From NCBI RefSeq assembly GCF_014873535.1, contig NZ_JADBEF010000001.1:7812001-7876000 (forward strand): a stretch of 64,000 nt of DNA. Direction: 5' to 3'. The notes under the pieces were generated by a model. The model saw nothing but the letters and a program-made list of their open reading frames with translations, was not told the DNA's origin and made no database searches. Made by a program: the position numbers and the translations under genes. The stretch is from Nonomuraea africana. GTDB taxonomy: Bacteria; Actinomycetota; Actinomycetes; Streptosporangiales; Streptosporangiaceae. Below are positions 16,176 through 25,533 of the stretch, in pieces (the stretch's first letter is position 1; each line of letters opens with the position of its first letter).

Positions 16176-19100
16176 GCGAGGGCGAGATCATTACCTTCTA
16201 CTCCTACAAGGGCGGCACGGGGCGCACGATGGCGCTGGCCAACGTGGCCTGGATCCTGGCCGCCAACGGCAGGAAGGTGCTGGCGCTCGATTGGGACCTC
16301 GAGTCGCCCGGCCTGCACAGGTTCTTCCATCCCTTTCTCGACGCGGGCGTGATCAGCGCGACGCCCGGCGTCATCGAGCTGATCACCGACTACGCCTTCG
16401 CCGCCCTCCAGCCGGTCGAGCGCGCCCCCGACTGGCACCTGGAGTACACCCAGGTGCTCCCGCGCGCGGTCTCGCTGGAGTACGACCACTTTCCCGGCAG
16501 CGGCACGATCGACTTCATCTCGGCGGGCCGCCAGAACCGCGACTACTCCTCGCTGGTGTCCACCTTCGACTGGGACAACTTCTACGAGCGGCTCGGCGGC
16601 GGCGTCTTCCTCGACGCCCTACGCGCCGACATGCGCCGCCACTACGACTACGTGCTGATCGACAGCCGTACGGGCCTCAGCGACATCGCCGACATCTGCA
16701 CCGTGCACTTCCCCGACATCCTCGTCGACTGCTTCACGCTCAGCGACCAGAGCATCGAGGGCGCCGCGGCCGTGGCCCGGCACATCGACCAGCGCTACCG
16801 CGACAGGAACATCAGGATCCTGCCGGTGCCGATGCGCATCGAGCCGGGGGAGAAGAAGAAGCTCGACGCGGGAAGGGCGCACGCGCGCAGGCGCTTCGCG
16901 GGCTTCCCCAAGGGGGTGGACGCCGAGGAGTACTGGGCCGCGATCGAGATCCCCTACGTGCCCTTCTACGCCTACGAGGAGACGCTGGCCACCTTCGGCG
17001 AGGTCGCCGCCTCGCCCTCGTCGATCCTGTCGGCGTACGAGCGGCTGACCTCCGTGGTGACCGGCGGCGAGGTCACCGGGCTGCCGCAGGTGAGCGAGGA
17101 GGTGCGCGCGCAGGTGCTGGCCGCCTTCGAGCGCACGCCGCCCGACTCCGACGAGGAGGGGACGCTGGCGCTCAGCTACGTGCCCGAGGACCGGATGTGG
17201 GCCGACTGGGTCGCCGCGCTGCTGCGCAGGAGCGGGATGAAGGTGGTGACCGTCAGCGCCGATCTGCCCGAGTGGGAGCGGGAGCTGCCCGGCGCCGCCA
17301 GGGTCGCGGTGCTCGTCTCGCCCGCCTACCAGCGCTCGCCCAGGACCAGGCACTTCCTCGACGATCCCCCGCCCCATGTCCCCATCCGCGTCGGCGACCT
17401 GCCCACCCATGACGGCGTCCGCATCGACCAGCTCGGTGAGAGCGAGGCGGCGCAGGTGCTGCTGCGCGCCTTCGGCAGGGCCGGTCAGTCGCCCGAGCAC
17501 CCCGCCGAGCACGGCCCGATCGGCCCCCGCTACCCCGGCACGCCGCCGAGGGTGTGGAACCTGCCGCCGCGCAACGCGGCCTTCACCGGCCGCAGCGCGG
17601 TTCTGGAGGAGCTGCGCAACCAGCTCGTCGGCACCGGCCAGGCGGTCGTCCTCCCCATGGCGCTGTACGGCCTCGGCGGCGTGGGCAAGACCCAGGTCGC
17701 GCTGGAGTACGCCTACCGCTTCATGGCCGACTACGACCTCGTGTGGTGGGTGTCGGCGGAGGAGTCGGCCGGCATCGCCGACAACTTCCTCGACGAGCTG
17801 GCCCCCAGGCTGGGGATCAAGCAGGAGGAGGCGACGGTCAGGGCCGTGCTGGAGAGCCTGCGGCGCGGCGAGCCGTACCAGAGATGGCTGTTGATCTTCG
17901 ACAACGCGACCGAGCTGGCCGATCTCGGCGACTACCTTCCCGTGGGCGCGGCCGGGCACGTGCTCATCACCTCGCGCAACCCCGCGTGGTCGGCCGTGGC
18001 CGCGCCGCTCGAGGTGGACGTCTTCAGCCGCGACGAGAGCGTGGAGCACCTGCGCAGGCGGGTGGAGGGGCTGGCCGAGAGCGACGCGGAGAAGGTCGCC
18101 GCCGCCCTGGGCTTCCTGCCGCTCGCCGTCGACCAGGCGGGGGCGTGGCTGAGCGAGACCGGCATGCCCGCCGCCGACTACGTGCAGCTGCTGGAGACCG
18201 AGCTGACCAGGGCGCTGCCCACCTTCAGAGGGCCCAAGCCGGTCGCCGCGACCTGGAACATCTCGCTGGAGCAGCTCAAGCGACGCTCGCCCGCGGCCGT
18301 GCGGCTGCTGCAGCTGTGCGCGTTCTTCTCGGCCGACCCGATCTCGATGACGATGATCTACAGCGACGAGATGGTCAGGCTGCTGCGCGAGCACGACGAC
18401 AGCCTGCGCGAGAAGCTCATGCTGGGCAGCGTGATCAGGGAGATCAACAGGTTCGCGCTGGCCAGGGTGGACCAGAGCGACAACACCATCCAGGTGCACC
18501 GGCTGGTGCAGGCGGTCATCCGCAGCCAGATGGACGACGAGGCCCAGACCAAGGCCTGCCACGACGTGCACACCGTGCTGGTGGGCGCGCGTCCGCGCCA
18601 GGGCGACGTGGACGACCCCGAGAACTGGCCGCGCTACAGCCTGATCTGGCCGCACCTGAGCCCGTCGCGGGCGGCCGAGTGCGGCGACGAGGACACCCGC
18701 CAGCTGCTCATCGACTCGGTCCGCTACTCGTGGAAGCGCGGCAACTTCGAGCGCGCCCTCGACCGCGGTCGCCAGCTGGAGGCCGCCTGGCTCGGCGCGC
18801 ACGGCGGTGACCACTGGCAGACCCTCTACCTGCGCTTCCACCTGGCCAACGTGCTGAGGTCGCAGGGCCGCTACCGGGAGGCGAGGCAGGAGGACGAGCA
18901 GGTGGTGGCCAGGCAGCGGGTGGTCCTCGGCGAGCGCCACCCGCACACGCTCATGACCTCCGGCAGCCTCGCCGCCGACCTGCGCGGGCTCGGCGAGTTC
19001 AGGCAGGCGCTCGATCTCGACCAGAACACCTACGCGCAGTTCAAGGAGCTGTTCGGCGAGGAGCACCCGCGCACGCTCGCCGCCGCCAACAACCTCGCGG

Positions 19101-19990
19101 TCTCCTACCGGCTGGTCGGCGACTGCTTCTCGGCCAGGCGGATCGACCAGGACACGCTGGAGCGGCGCAAGGCCGTGCTCGGCGCCTCGCATCCCTACAC
19201 GCTCTTCTCCCAGGCCAACCTGGCCCGCGACCACAGGGAGGCGGGTCAGTTCGCGGTCTCGGTCAGGCTGCTGCGCAGCACGCTCGCCGCCTACCAGGAC
19301 GTGCTCGGCGACGACTTCCTCGACACCCTGCGCACCGCCAAGAGCCTGGCCGTCTCGCTGCGCAAGGCCGGAGCGCAGGAGGAGGCGCTCGACCTGGCCA
19401 AGGAGACCTACGAGCGCTACCTCGCGCACTACCCGGGCTCGCCCGAGACCAAGGCGGCCGAGCTGGAGTACGCCTGCTGCCTGTCGGCGCTGGACGACAA
19501 GCCGCGGGCGCGGCGCATCGCCGCGAACCTCCTCGACGACTTCCGCGCGTCGCTCGGCGACACGCACCCCTACACGCTGGTCGTGGCCAACAACCTGGTC
19601 ACCTACCTGAGGGGGACAGGTGCCGTGCAGGAGGCCAGGGAGCTGGGCGAGCGCACCCTGGAGGCGTTCACGGTACGGCTGGCCGAGAGCCACCCCTTCA
19701 CGCTGTCGTGCGCCGTCAACCTGGCCAACTGCCTGGGCGACCTGTCCGAGCTCGACGCGGCGGAGGCGCTCGAACGCAGGACCGCCGACCTGCTCAGCAC
19801 GGTGCTCGGCCCGCTGCACCCCGACACCCTGGCCTGCCGCGCCAACCTCGCGATCACGCTGCGCTCCACGGGCCAGCAGAGGGAGGTCCTGGCGCTGATG
19901 AGGGACGTGCTCGGCGCAGAGCACCCGAACGCCGACTCGCTGCGCGAGTGGCGGCGCCTCAACAGGGACCTGGAGCCGCAGCCGACGTGA
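16172..19990 (+). CDS. fxsT: FxSxx-COOH system multidomain protein FxsT (ATPase, TIR-like, NB-ARC, TPR)
   Basis: 1272 residues from the ATG at 16172. Domains in order: a MinD/ParA-like SIMIBI ATPase with YKGGTGRT (12-19) and VLIDSRTGLSD; a TIR-like segment opening ALSYVPEDRMWADW (about 330-430); an NB-ARC/STAND NTPase with GLGGVGKTQ (about 499-507), LLIFDNATE (Walker B) and VLITSRN; a winged-helix region (QLCAFFSADPISM); and 42-residue kinesin-light-chain type TPR repeats (about 840-1265) with recurring HPHTL and NLA motifs. The layout is that of a STAND sensor linked to an ATPase. Partner and trigger are unknown. Confidence 0.92.
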   Translation: MSEGEIITFYSYKGGTGRTMALANVAWILAANGRKVLALDWDLESPGLHRFFHPFLDAGVISATPGVIELITDYAFAALQPVERAPDWHLEYTQVLPRAVSLEYDHFPGSGTIDFISAGRQNRDYSSLVSTFDWDNFYERLGGGVFLDALRADMRRHYDYVLIDSRTGLSDIADICTVHFPDILVDCFTLSDQSIEGAAAVARHIDQRYRDRNIRILPVPMRIEPGEKKKLDAGRAHARRRFAGFPKGVDAEEYWAAIEIPYVPFYAYEETLATFGEVAASPSSILSAYERLTSVVTGGEVTGLPQVSEEVRAQVLAAFERTPPDSDEEGTLALSYVPEDRMWADWVAALLRRSGMKVVTVSADLPEWERELPGAARVAVLVSPAYQRSPRTRHFLDDPPPHVPIRVGDLPTHDGVRIDQLGESEAAQVLLRAFGRAGQSPEHPAEHGPIGPRYPGTPPRVWNLPPRNAAFTGRSAVLEELRNQLVGTGQAVVLPMALYGLGGVGKTQVALEYAYRFMADYDLVWWVSAEESAGIADNFLDELAPRLGIKQEEATVRAVLESLRRGEPYQRWLLIFDNATELADLGDYLPVGAAGHVLITSRNPAWSAVAAPLEVDVFSRDESVEHLRRRVEGLAESDAEKVAAALGFLPLAVDQAGAWLSETGMPAADYVQLLETELTRALPTFRGPKPVAATWNISLEQLKRRSPAAVRLLQLCAFFSADPISMTMIYSDEMVRLLREHDDSLREKLMLGSVIREINRFALARVDQSDNTIQVHRLVQAVIRSQMDDEAQTKACHDVHTVLVGARPRQGDVDDPENWPRYSLIWPHLSPSRAAECGDEDTRQLLIDSVRYSWKRGNFERALDRGRQLEAAWLGAHGGDHWQTLYLRFHLANVLRSQGRYREARQEDEQVVARQRVVLGERHPHTLMTSGSLAADLRGLGEFRQALDLDQNTYAQFKELFGEEHPRTLAAANNLAVSYRLVGDCFSARRIDQDTLERRKAVLGASHPYTLFSQANLARDHREAGQFAVSVRLLRSTLAAYQDVLGDDFLDTLRTAKSLAVSLRKAGAQEEALDLAKETYERYLAHYPGSPETKAAELEYACCLSALDDKPRARRIAANLLDDFRASLGDTHPYTLVVANNLVTYLRGTGAVQEARELGERTLEAFTVRLAESHPFTLSCAVNLANCLGDLSELDAAEALERRTADLLSTVLGPLHPDTLACRANLAITLRSTGQQREVLALMRDVLGAEHPNADSLREWRRLNRDLEPQPT

Positions 19991-20864
19991 CCAGCCACCG
20001 CAGCACGTCCGGCAGCACCGACAGCGCGCCGAAGTGCGCCGCGCCCCTCTCCACGGTCACGATCGAGCCGGGGATCCGCTCGCCGAGCCAGCGACAGTGT
20101 GCGGCGGGGGAGAACACGTCGTCCTCGCCGTGCCACAGCAGCGTCGGAACCTCGATCACCTCGGGGTCGAAGCCCCAGGGCCCGATGAAGGCCATCGCGT
20201 CGTCCACCCAGCCGTCGGCCGAGTGCCGCAGCCCCTCGGCGAAGTTGCGCCACAGCATCCTCCTGATGCCGTCGTCGGCCACCACCCTGCGGTCGGCCTC
20301 GGGCAGCTCGTGGAAGAGCCCGGCGACGAGCTGGGCGGGGTTGGCCCTGATCCGCGCGGCCGCCGCGCCGAGCCGCTCGGCGAGGACGTCGTAGCCGGCC
20401 GAGGCGGCGCTGTACTCCACGACGTTCGACTCGGCCATCCCGTCGAACCAGTCGAGCCCTTCGGCCGTGCGAGGTGCGAGGCCCACCAGGACGGCCGCCT
20501 TCGAGGTGCGCTCGGGGAGGAGGGCGGCGCAGGCCAGCGCGTGGGGGCCGCCGCCCGACCGGCCCACGACGCCGAAGGTCTCCAGGCCGAGCGCGTCGGC
20601 GATCGCGAGCACGTCGTCGATCACGTCCCTGACCCTGCGGCCGGGTGACGGGTCGGACCCGCCGTACCCGGGGCGGTCGAAGGTGATCAGCCGGACGCCG
20701 AGCCGGTAGAGCACCGCCGCCCTGGGCCTCGGGCCCAGCCTGCTGCCGGGAGTGCCGTGGAGCAGGAAGACCGGGCTGCCGCTGGGGGATCCCCACTCCT
20801 CGACGGCGAGTCTCCTGCCGTCGAGGGTGCGCACGACTGTCGTCACAGCGGGATTTATGCCCAC
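19959..20864 (-). CDS. Alpha/beta-fold hydrolase
   Basis: 301 residues. The oxyanion HGTPGSRLG motif, the nucleophile elbow GRSGGG (G-x-S-x-G) and the late DDVFSP acid and AAHFG histidine give a complete catalytic triad of the alpha/beta hydrolase fold. Substrate unknown. Its 3' end overlaps the fxsT 3' end by 32 bases on the opposite strand, so transcription converges. A strong hairpin upstream separates it from the peptidase gene. Confidence 0.88.
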   Translation of the reverse strand: MGINPAVTTVVRTLDGRRLAVEEWGSPSGSPVFLLHGTPGSRLGPRPRAAVLYRLGVRLITFDRPGYGGSDPSPGRRVRDVIDDVLAIADALGLETFGVVGRSGGGPHALACAALLPERTSKAAVLVGLAPRTAEGLDWFDGMAESNVVEYSAASAGYDVLAERLGAAAARIRANPAQLVAGLFHELPEADRRVVADDGIRRMLWRNFAEGLRHSADGWVDDAMAFIGPWGFDPEVIEVPTLLWHGEDDVFSPAAHCRWLGERIPGSIVTVERGAAHFGALSVLPDVLRWLVTSAAAPGPC

Positions 20865-20868
20865 ATTC

Positions 20869-20904
20869 GTGAGGGGGTACGGCCGGCATGCCGTACCCCC
20901 TCAC
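20869..20904 (-). terminator. 15-bp perfect hairpin after the S8 peptidase gene
   Basis: GTGAGGGGGTACGGC (20869-20883) pairs fully with GCCGTACCCCCTCAC (20890-20904) around a 6-base loop. It starts 5 bases after the peptidase stop codon on the minus strand. No U-run follows, which is common for actinobacterial terminators. Confidence 0.75.
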
Positions 20905-20909
20905 CGGGT

Positions 20910-23900
20910 TCAGCGCAGGGTGACCAGGTCGGCTTCCTGGACGCCCGCACGGTCGTCGAGGGTGACGACCATCCAGCCGGGGGCCTGGGCGGCCGCCGGG
21001 TTCCTCGTCAGCGACAGCGAGGCGGTGGCGCCGGGCGCGACCGACACCGTGCCGCCCGTGGAGACGGCGGGGTTGTAGGCGTCGAACGCCGCGACCCCCG
21101 TCTGGTCCAGCAGATCGTCGGGAACCTGCGAGAACGCTGAGACCCCGTAGGAGAAGGACGGCTTGGCGGCCGAGATCCCCAGCGCCGAGGCGGGCGCGGG
21201 CAGCAGGACGGTGCCGCTGTTGGCGGGGGCCGTGGCCACCCACGCGCCCACCAGCCTGCCCGCCGCGGTGTAGACGAACGAGGCCATGCGGCCGTCGAAG
21301 GAGCCGGTGGTCATGGCCCCGTAGTCCGCGCCGACGACGAAGTAGTCGGTCGTCCCGTCGTTGCCGGTGTCCACCGCGACGTCGAACTCGTTGGCCGCGG
21401 CGCTCGACCAGCGGCCGTGAGTGCTGACCGCGAAGACCAGCGTGCGGTCCTCGGCACTGCCGCCGAGCACCTCGCCGGGCAGGACCTGCACACCCGTGGC
21501 GCGGATGTCCATGGAGTCCTCGGCGCCCGTGACGTCGTCGGGGTCGGTCACGCCGAGCGCGAAGACGTCGGCGGTGCCCGCGTGGACGCCGGTGTTGCGC
21601 AGCTCCACCGAGACGGCGTCGCCGTCGATCTTGGCCCGGCCCGCGGTCACCTTGGACACGGCGTCGGGGACGGCGAGGAAGGCCACCCGCAGCGGGCCCG
21701 CGCCGGGCGCGGCCTGACGGGGCGTCGCCGTGACCGCGCCCTGGACGGTGGTGAGGGCGCCGAAGTTGGACGCCTCGGCGGCGGGCAGCGCGGCGGCGGC
21801 CGCGGCGCTGATGGACAGGGTGACCTGGACGGTGACGCTGGAGCCCTTCCTGACGGTCACCTTCGACGGCTGGACCGCGACGGTCGCGCCGCGCGCGTCA
21901 CCGTTGAAGGCGGCGGCCAGGTCGTAGGTGACCGTGCTCTCGCCCTTGTTGGCGATCTCCACGGGCTGGGTGGCGCTCCAGCCGTCATTGCCGATCACGG
22001 CGTACTTGAAGGACAGGTTGCCGCCGTTACCGCGCGTGGACGCGAAGACGTTGGTCTCCACGGCGGCCTTGGCGTCGACCACGCCGGAGCCCGCGATGCG
22101 GGCGTTGTAGTCGCGGTGCCTGCCCTCGGCCCCCGCCGTGCTGACGATCGCGGCCTTGACCTGGCCCGGCTTCCACCGCGGGTGCGCCTGCGTGACCAGG
22201 GCGGCCACGCCCGCGGTCATCGGGGCGGCCATCGAGGTGCCCGACTTGGTGGAGGGCCCGTTGCCGGTGCCCACGCCGACGGAGACGACGCTGTCGCCGG
22301 GGGCGGTGACGTCGGGCTTGGCCATGCTCTCGACGTTGCCGGGGCCGCCCGAGCTGAACAGCGACTGCTTGCCGTACGCCGGGTTGACCATCGTGGTCGC
22401 CGCCAGCGCGACGCTCTGGCCGTCGAGCGCGGCCGCCGCGGCCCGGTCGGCGAGCTGGAAGCCCAGGAACGGGATGGTGACGGTGTACGGGACGCCGGTG
22501 TCGGGGTCGGAGGTGATCTGGCCCTCGAAGACCGGGTAGCCGGCCGAGGTGTTGATCATCGCGACGGCGGCCGCGCCCGCCTGCTGGCCGAGGATGGCCC
22601 GCTTGACCCTGGCGCAGGAGCCGCGCAGCGTGACGACCAGCTTGCCCGCGACGCCGCCTGGGTAGGCGGCGTAGTCGGCGGGGGTGCAGCCGAGCGAGAG
22701 CGGCCCGTTGGGGTAGCTGGTCCGCAGCACCGCCACCGGCAGCGAACCGGCGCTCACCGGCGCGTTGTTGGCGTTGATCAGCGTGAGGACGCCGCTGCCC
22801 GAGGTGAGGGTCGCGGCGGGGAACTGGGCCATCGCCACGTCCATCGCCGCCACCGAGATCGCCGTGGTGGCGACCGCGGGGGCGCCGGTGATGTAGGCGT
22901 TCGGGCCGCTGTTGCCCGCCGAGGCGACGACGGTGACGCCCGCCCTGGTCAGGGTCCTGACGGCCTGCGCGGACGGCTCGTCCTCGCGGCCGAACGGCGA
23001 GCCGAGCGACATGTTGACGACGTCGACGCCGTCCTTGAGCGCCTGCTCCATGGCGGTGACGATGACGTCCTCCGTGCTGGAGCCCGAGCAGCCGAAGATG
23101 CGGTAGGCCAGCAGCGAGGCCTCGGGCGCGACGCCGGGGGCCACGGTGAAGCCCTTGGCGTAGGTGGAGCCGTCGTAGGGGCCCGTGTAGGTCTTGCCGT
23201 CCGTCGTGACGCCCTGACCGGCGATCGTGCCGGCCACGTGCGAGCCGTGGCCGCCGCAGTCGAGCGGGTCGGGGTCGGGCTTGGGCACGTACTTCGCGGG
23301 GTCGCTGGAGCCCGCGTCGTAGGCGTCGCCCACGAAGTCGTAGCCGCCGACGACCTTGGCGGTGGGGAAGGAGCCCGGCTCGATCACGGTCTTGTCGTTG
23401 GCGGCGAAGTCGGCCGCGACGCCGGAGCCGCCGAAGTCGGCGTGCAGGTAGTCGACGCCGCTGTCGATGACGCCGACCTTGATGCCCTTGCCGGTCTTGC
23501 CGAGGTACTGCCAGACCTTGTCGGCGCCGATGTAGGAGCCGCCTGCCGCGTTGTCGGCGACGAAGGTCCTGGCCCGGTGGACGTCCACGACGCCGCTCGC
23601 CTTGGCGAGCTCGTCGATCTTGTCAGCGGGGACGGTGGCGGCGAAGCCGTTGAAGGCGTCGGTGTAGGTGGCGGTGACGGTTCCGCCGAGGGCCTCGACG
23701 GCCTGCTTGCCGTCCTGCTGGGTGGCCTTCAGCTCCCTGCGCGCCGACGCCTTGTCGATGGTCCTGCCGGCGTCGGCGGCGTCCGCCTCGGCCGCGGCGA
23801 CCGGGTCGCCCGAGACCTGCACCATGACCTTGACCTGCTGGGCCGGGTCCAGGGCCGCGGGCACGGCGCCGGTGTGGTTGTAGGCGTCCGGCAGCCGCTC

Positions 23901-23996
23901 GAACCGCTGGTCGGGTTCGGCGGCGGCGGTCCCTGACGGGAGCAGAGCTCCCAGCGTGGTCAGGGCGGCAGCGGCGTAGAGTAACCGCTTTCTCAC
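20910..23996 (-). CDS. Secreted S8 family serine peptidase (subtilisin-like, PA domain)
   Basis: 1028 residues. A signal peptide (RKRLLYAAAALTTLGALLPS, cleaved near AAAEP) is followed by an inhibitor-I9-like propeptide (about 50-145) and the subtilase domain: Asp in GVIDSGVDY (about 177), His in GHGSHVAGT (about 253), oxyanion Asn in ASAGNSG (about 360) and Ser in SGTSMAAP (about 588). A PA-domain insert lies at about 400-520 (CTPADYAAYPGG, RGSCARVKRA). The last 350 residues form beta-rich domains. Exported protease acting outside the cell; substrates unknown. Confidence 0.93.
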   Translation of the reverse strand: MRKRLLYAAAALTTLGALLPSGTAAAEPDQRFERLPDAYNHTGAVPAALDPAQQVKVMVQVSGDPVAAAEADAADAGRTIDKASARRELKATQQDGKQAVEALGGTVTATYTDAFNGFAATVPADKIDELAKASGVVDVHRARTFVADNAAGGSYIGADKVWQYLGKTGKGIKVGVIDSGVDYLHADFGGSGVAADFAANDKTVIEPGSFPTAKVVGGYDFVGDAYDAGSSDPAKYVPKPDPDPLDCGGHGSHVAGTIAGQGVTTDGKTYTGPYDGSTYAKGFTVAPGVAPEASLLAYRIFGCSGSSTEDVIVTAMEQALKDGVDVVNMSLGSPFGREDEPSAQAVRTLTRAGVTVVASAGNSGPNAYITGAPAVATTAISVAAMDVAMAQFPAATLTSGSGVLTLINANNAPVSAGSLPVAVLRTSYPNGPLSLGCTPADYAAYPGGVAGKLVVTLRGSCARVKRAILGQQAGAAAVAMINTSAGYPVFEGQITSDPDTGVPYTVTIPFLGFQLADRAAAAALDGQSVALAATTMVNPAYGKQSLFSSGGPGNVESMAKPDVTAPGDSVVSVGVGTGNGPSTKSGTSMAAPMTAGVAALVTQAHPRWKPGQVKAAIVSTAGAEGRHRDYNARIAGSGVVDAKAAVETNVFASTRGNGGNLSFKYAVIGNDGWSATQPVEIANKGESTVTYDLAAAFNGDARGATVAVQPSKVTVRKGSSVTVQVTLSISAAAAAALPAAEASNFGALTTVQGAVTATPRQAAPGAGPLRVAFLAVPDAVSKVTAGRAKIDGDAVSVELRNTGVHAGTADVFALGVTDPDDVTGAEDSMDIRATGVQVLPGEVLGGSAEDRTLVFAVSTHGRWSSAAANEFDVAVDTGNDGTTDYFVVGADYGAMTTGSFDGRMASFVYTAAGRLVGAWVATAPANSGTVLLPAPASALGISAAKPSFSYGVSAFSQVPDDLLDQTGVAAFDAYNPAVSTGGTVSVAPGATASLSLTRNPAAAQAPGWMVVTLDDRAGVQEADLVTLR

Positions 23997-24165
23997 TGGT
24001 CACCTCTTCTGGAGGGGGGTGGGTCAACCAGCGATCGTTCAGTACGCGGACATTCATGGAGGATCGGTTCGATAACGGATCTATCACCCTTGACCGCGCC
24101 GATTGAAAGGTGTCAGGGCCGTAGGTCTCCCGGATTTCGTCGGAGCGCGACCATATGGTGACGCT

Positions 24166-24489
24166 ATGAACACACGACGCGCAGCGTGTGCGGAGCTGAT
24201 CGTCTTCACCGACGACGAGCTGGCTCGCTTGGACGCGCTTCCCGACCCCGCACACGAGCTCGAGCCCGCCGCCGCCTGCGAGCTGGAGGCCGGTCACGAG
24301 GGTCCGCACCTCGCGCTGGGGCAGACCTCCGGCTTCGACGACGAATGGTGGATCAGGTTTCGCGGTGACGTCCGCGAGTTCGTCACACCGAAGCCGTGCC
24401 TGGCCGAGACGCCTGACGAGTCGTGGCGGTGCGGGCTTCCCCAGGACCACCCTGGCGTCCACACCTTCGAGCTGAGCGGGGGCACCTGA
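24166..24489 (+). CDS. Hypothetical protein (107 aa, Cys/His-rich repeats)
   Basis: Starts MNTRRAACAELIVFTDDELA; upstream in-frame codons to 24103 are unlikely. Two similar halves are visible: CELEAGHEGPHLALGQT and CGLPQDHPGVHTFEL, each with a Cys followed about 6-10 residues later by a histidine, perhaps a repeated metal-binding or zinc-like knuckle. A WW pair (DDEWWIRF) lies between them. No family recognised. It ends 7 bases before the stop of the convergent SDR gene. Confidence 0.6.
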   Translation: MNTRRAACAELIVFTDDELARLDALPDPAHELEPAAACELEAGHEGPHLALGQTSGFDDEWWIRFRGDVREFVTPKPCLAETPDESWRCGLPQDHPGVHTFELSGGT

Positions 24490-24496
24490 CGCCCGG

Positions 24497-25297
24497 TCAG
24501 CCCTGACGCCACTCGTCCGACGAGAGCGCTCCCCCCGCCTGCGGGCCCATCAGCGTCAGGCCGCCGTCCACGAACAGCGTCGCGCCGGTGATGTAGGAAG
24601 AGGCATGGTCGGCCAGGAACGCGATGGCGGCCGCCACCTCCCTGGCGTCGCCCGGCCGGTCGACGGGGTAGCCGGGGCGGCTGCCCCGTCGCGGTGGCTG
24701 GTCCTCCTGGCCGGTCATCGGGGTGGCGATCTCGCCGGGCGCGATCGTGTTCACCGTGATGTCGTACGGCGCCAGCTCCAGTGCCAGCACCCTGCTGAGC
24801 ATGCGCAGGCCGCCCTTGGCCGCGCAGTACGGCCCCGCGCCCACCCGGGGATACTCCTCGTGCACGCTGGTGACGTTGACGATCCTGCCGCCCAGCCCCG
24901 CGGCCACCATCCGGCGGGCCGCCCGCTGGGCGCACAGGAACGCCCCGTCCAGGTCCACGGCCAACACCGAGCGCCACCGGGCGTAGTCGGTCTCCAGCAG
25001 CGGCTCGGCGGTGCCCGTGCCCGCGTTGTTGACCAGCACACCTACCCCGCCGAGCTCGTCGGCCAGCTCGTCGATCACTGTGGCGGCCTTCTCGGGGTCG
25101 GTCAGGTCGTGCCGGCGCACGGCCGCCTGCCGTCCTCTGTCACGCACCAGGCGCTCGGTCTCCTGCGCGCCCTCCAGATCGGAATGGAAGGTGATCCCCA
25201 CGTCGAACCCGCGCTGGGCCATCGTCACCGCGGTCGCTCGCCCGATGCCCGAGTCGGCCCCTGTGATGATCACCTTGCGCTCGTAGGCCGGGCTCAC
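24497..25297 (-). CDS. SDR family oxidoreductase
   Basis: 266 residues from the GTG at 25297, or one codon more from the GTG at 25300. NAD(P)-binding TGxxxGIG motif (ITGADSGIGRATAV), NNAG (VLVNNAGTG), and the catalytic Y-x-x-x-K in YCAAKGG, with a C-terminal GATLFVDGGLTLMG typical of classical short-chain dehydrogenases. It follows the small upstream gene with a 4-base GTGA overlap, so the two form an operon. Substrate cannot be told. Confidence 0.9.
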   Translation of the reverse strand: MSPAYERKVIITGADSGIGRATAVTMAQRGFDVGITFHSDLEGAQETERLVRDRGRQAAVRRHDLTDPEKAATVIDELADELGGVGVLVNNAGTGTAEPLLETDYARWRSVLAVDLDGAFLCAQRAARRMVAAGLGGRIVNVTSVHEEYPRVGAGPYCAAKGGLRMLSRVLALELAPYDITVNTIAPGEIATPMTGQEDQPPRRGSRPGYPVDRPGDAREVAAAIAFLADHASSYITGATLFVDGGLTLMGPQAGGALSSDEWRQG

Positions 25298-25533
25298 CAC
25301 CGCAGCAGCCCCTCGCGTGACCGGTAGTCCGACCGGTCGGCCCTGAGGCGCCCGGCCAGCTCGTGGAGGTTGCGGGCCAGCCGCTCGGTGTACAGGTCCA
25401 GGGCCCGCCAGTACACGGTCGGCTGCTGCTCGAACAGCCGCATCCGGTCTCGCGGGTCCATCTGGGCGAACCGCTCGGCGACCTCGTCGCTCGGGGACAC
25501 CATGAGCGACCAGTAGAAGGGAAACTCCGGCAT
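25294..25533 (-). CDS. Small hypothetical protein, operonic with SDR
   Basis: 79 residues from the ATG at 25533, which has GGAGG 6 bases upstream; an in-frame start 8 codons earlier has none. The sequence (MPEFPFYWSLMVSPSDEVAE, then helical, charged residues such as RLARNLHELAGRLRADR) looks like a compact all-helical protein. No family is recognised. The TGA overlaps the SDR start. Confidence 0.55.
   Translation of the reverse strand: MPEFPFYWSLMVSPSDEVAERFAQMDPRDRMRLFEQQPTVYWRALDLYTERLARNLHELAGRLRADRSDYRSREGLLRW

Noticed and set aside
18850..19920. DNA repeat array or CRISPR suggested by recurring HPHTL-coding segments
   Set aside because: The recurrences are coding TPR units with diverged DNA and no spacer pattern.
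16619..19924. 1101-residue open frame antisense to fxsT
   Set aside because: Shadow of fxsT, which has several clear domains; this frame has none.
21417..23936. 839-residue open frame antisense to the S8 peptidase
   Set aside because: High-GC shadow: the peptidase frame on the other strand has catalytic motifs and a signal peptide, while this frame is Gly/Arg/Val-rich with no domain.
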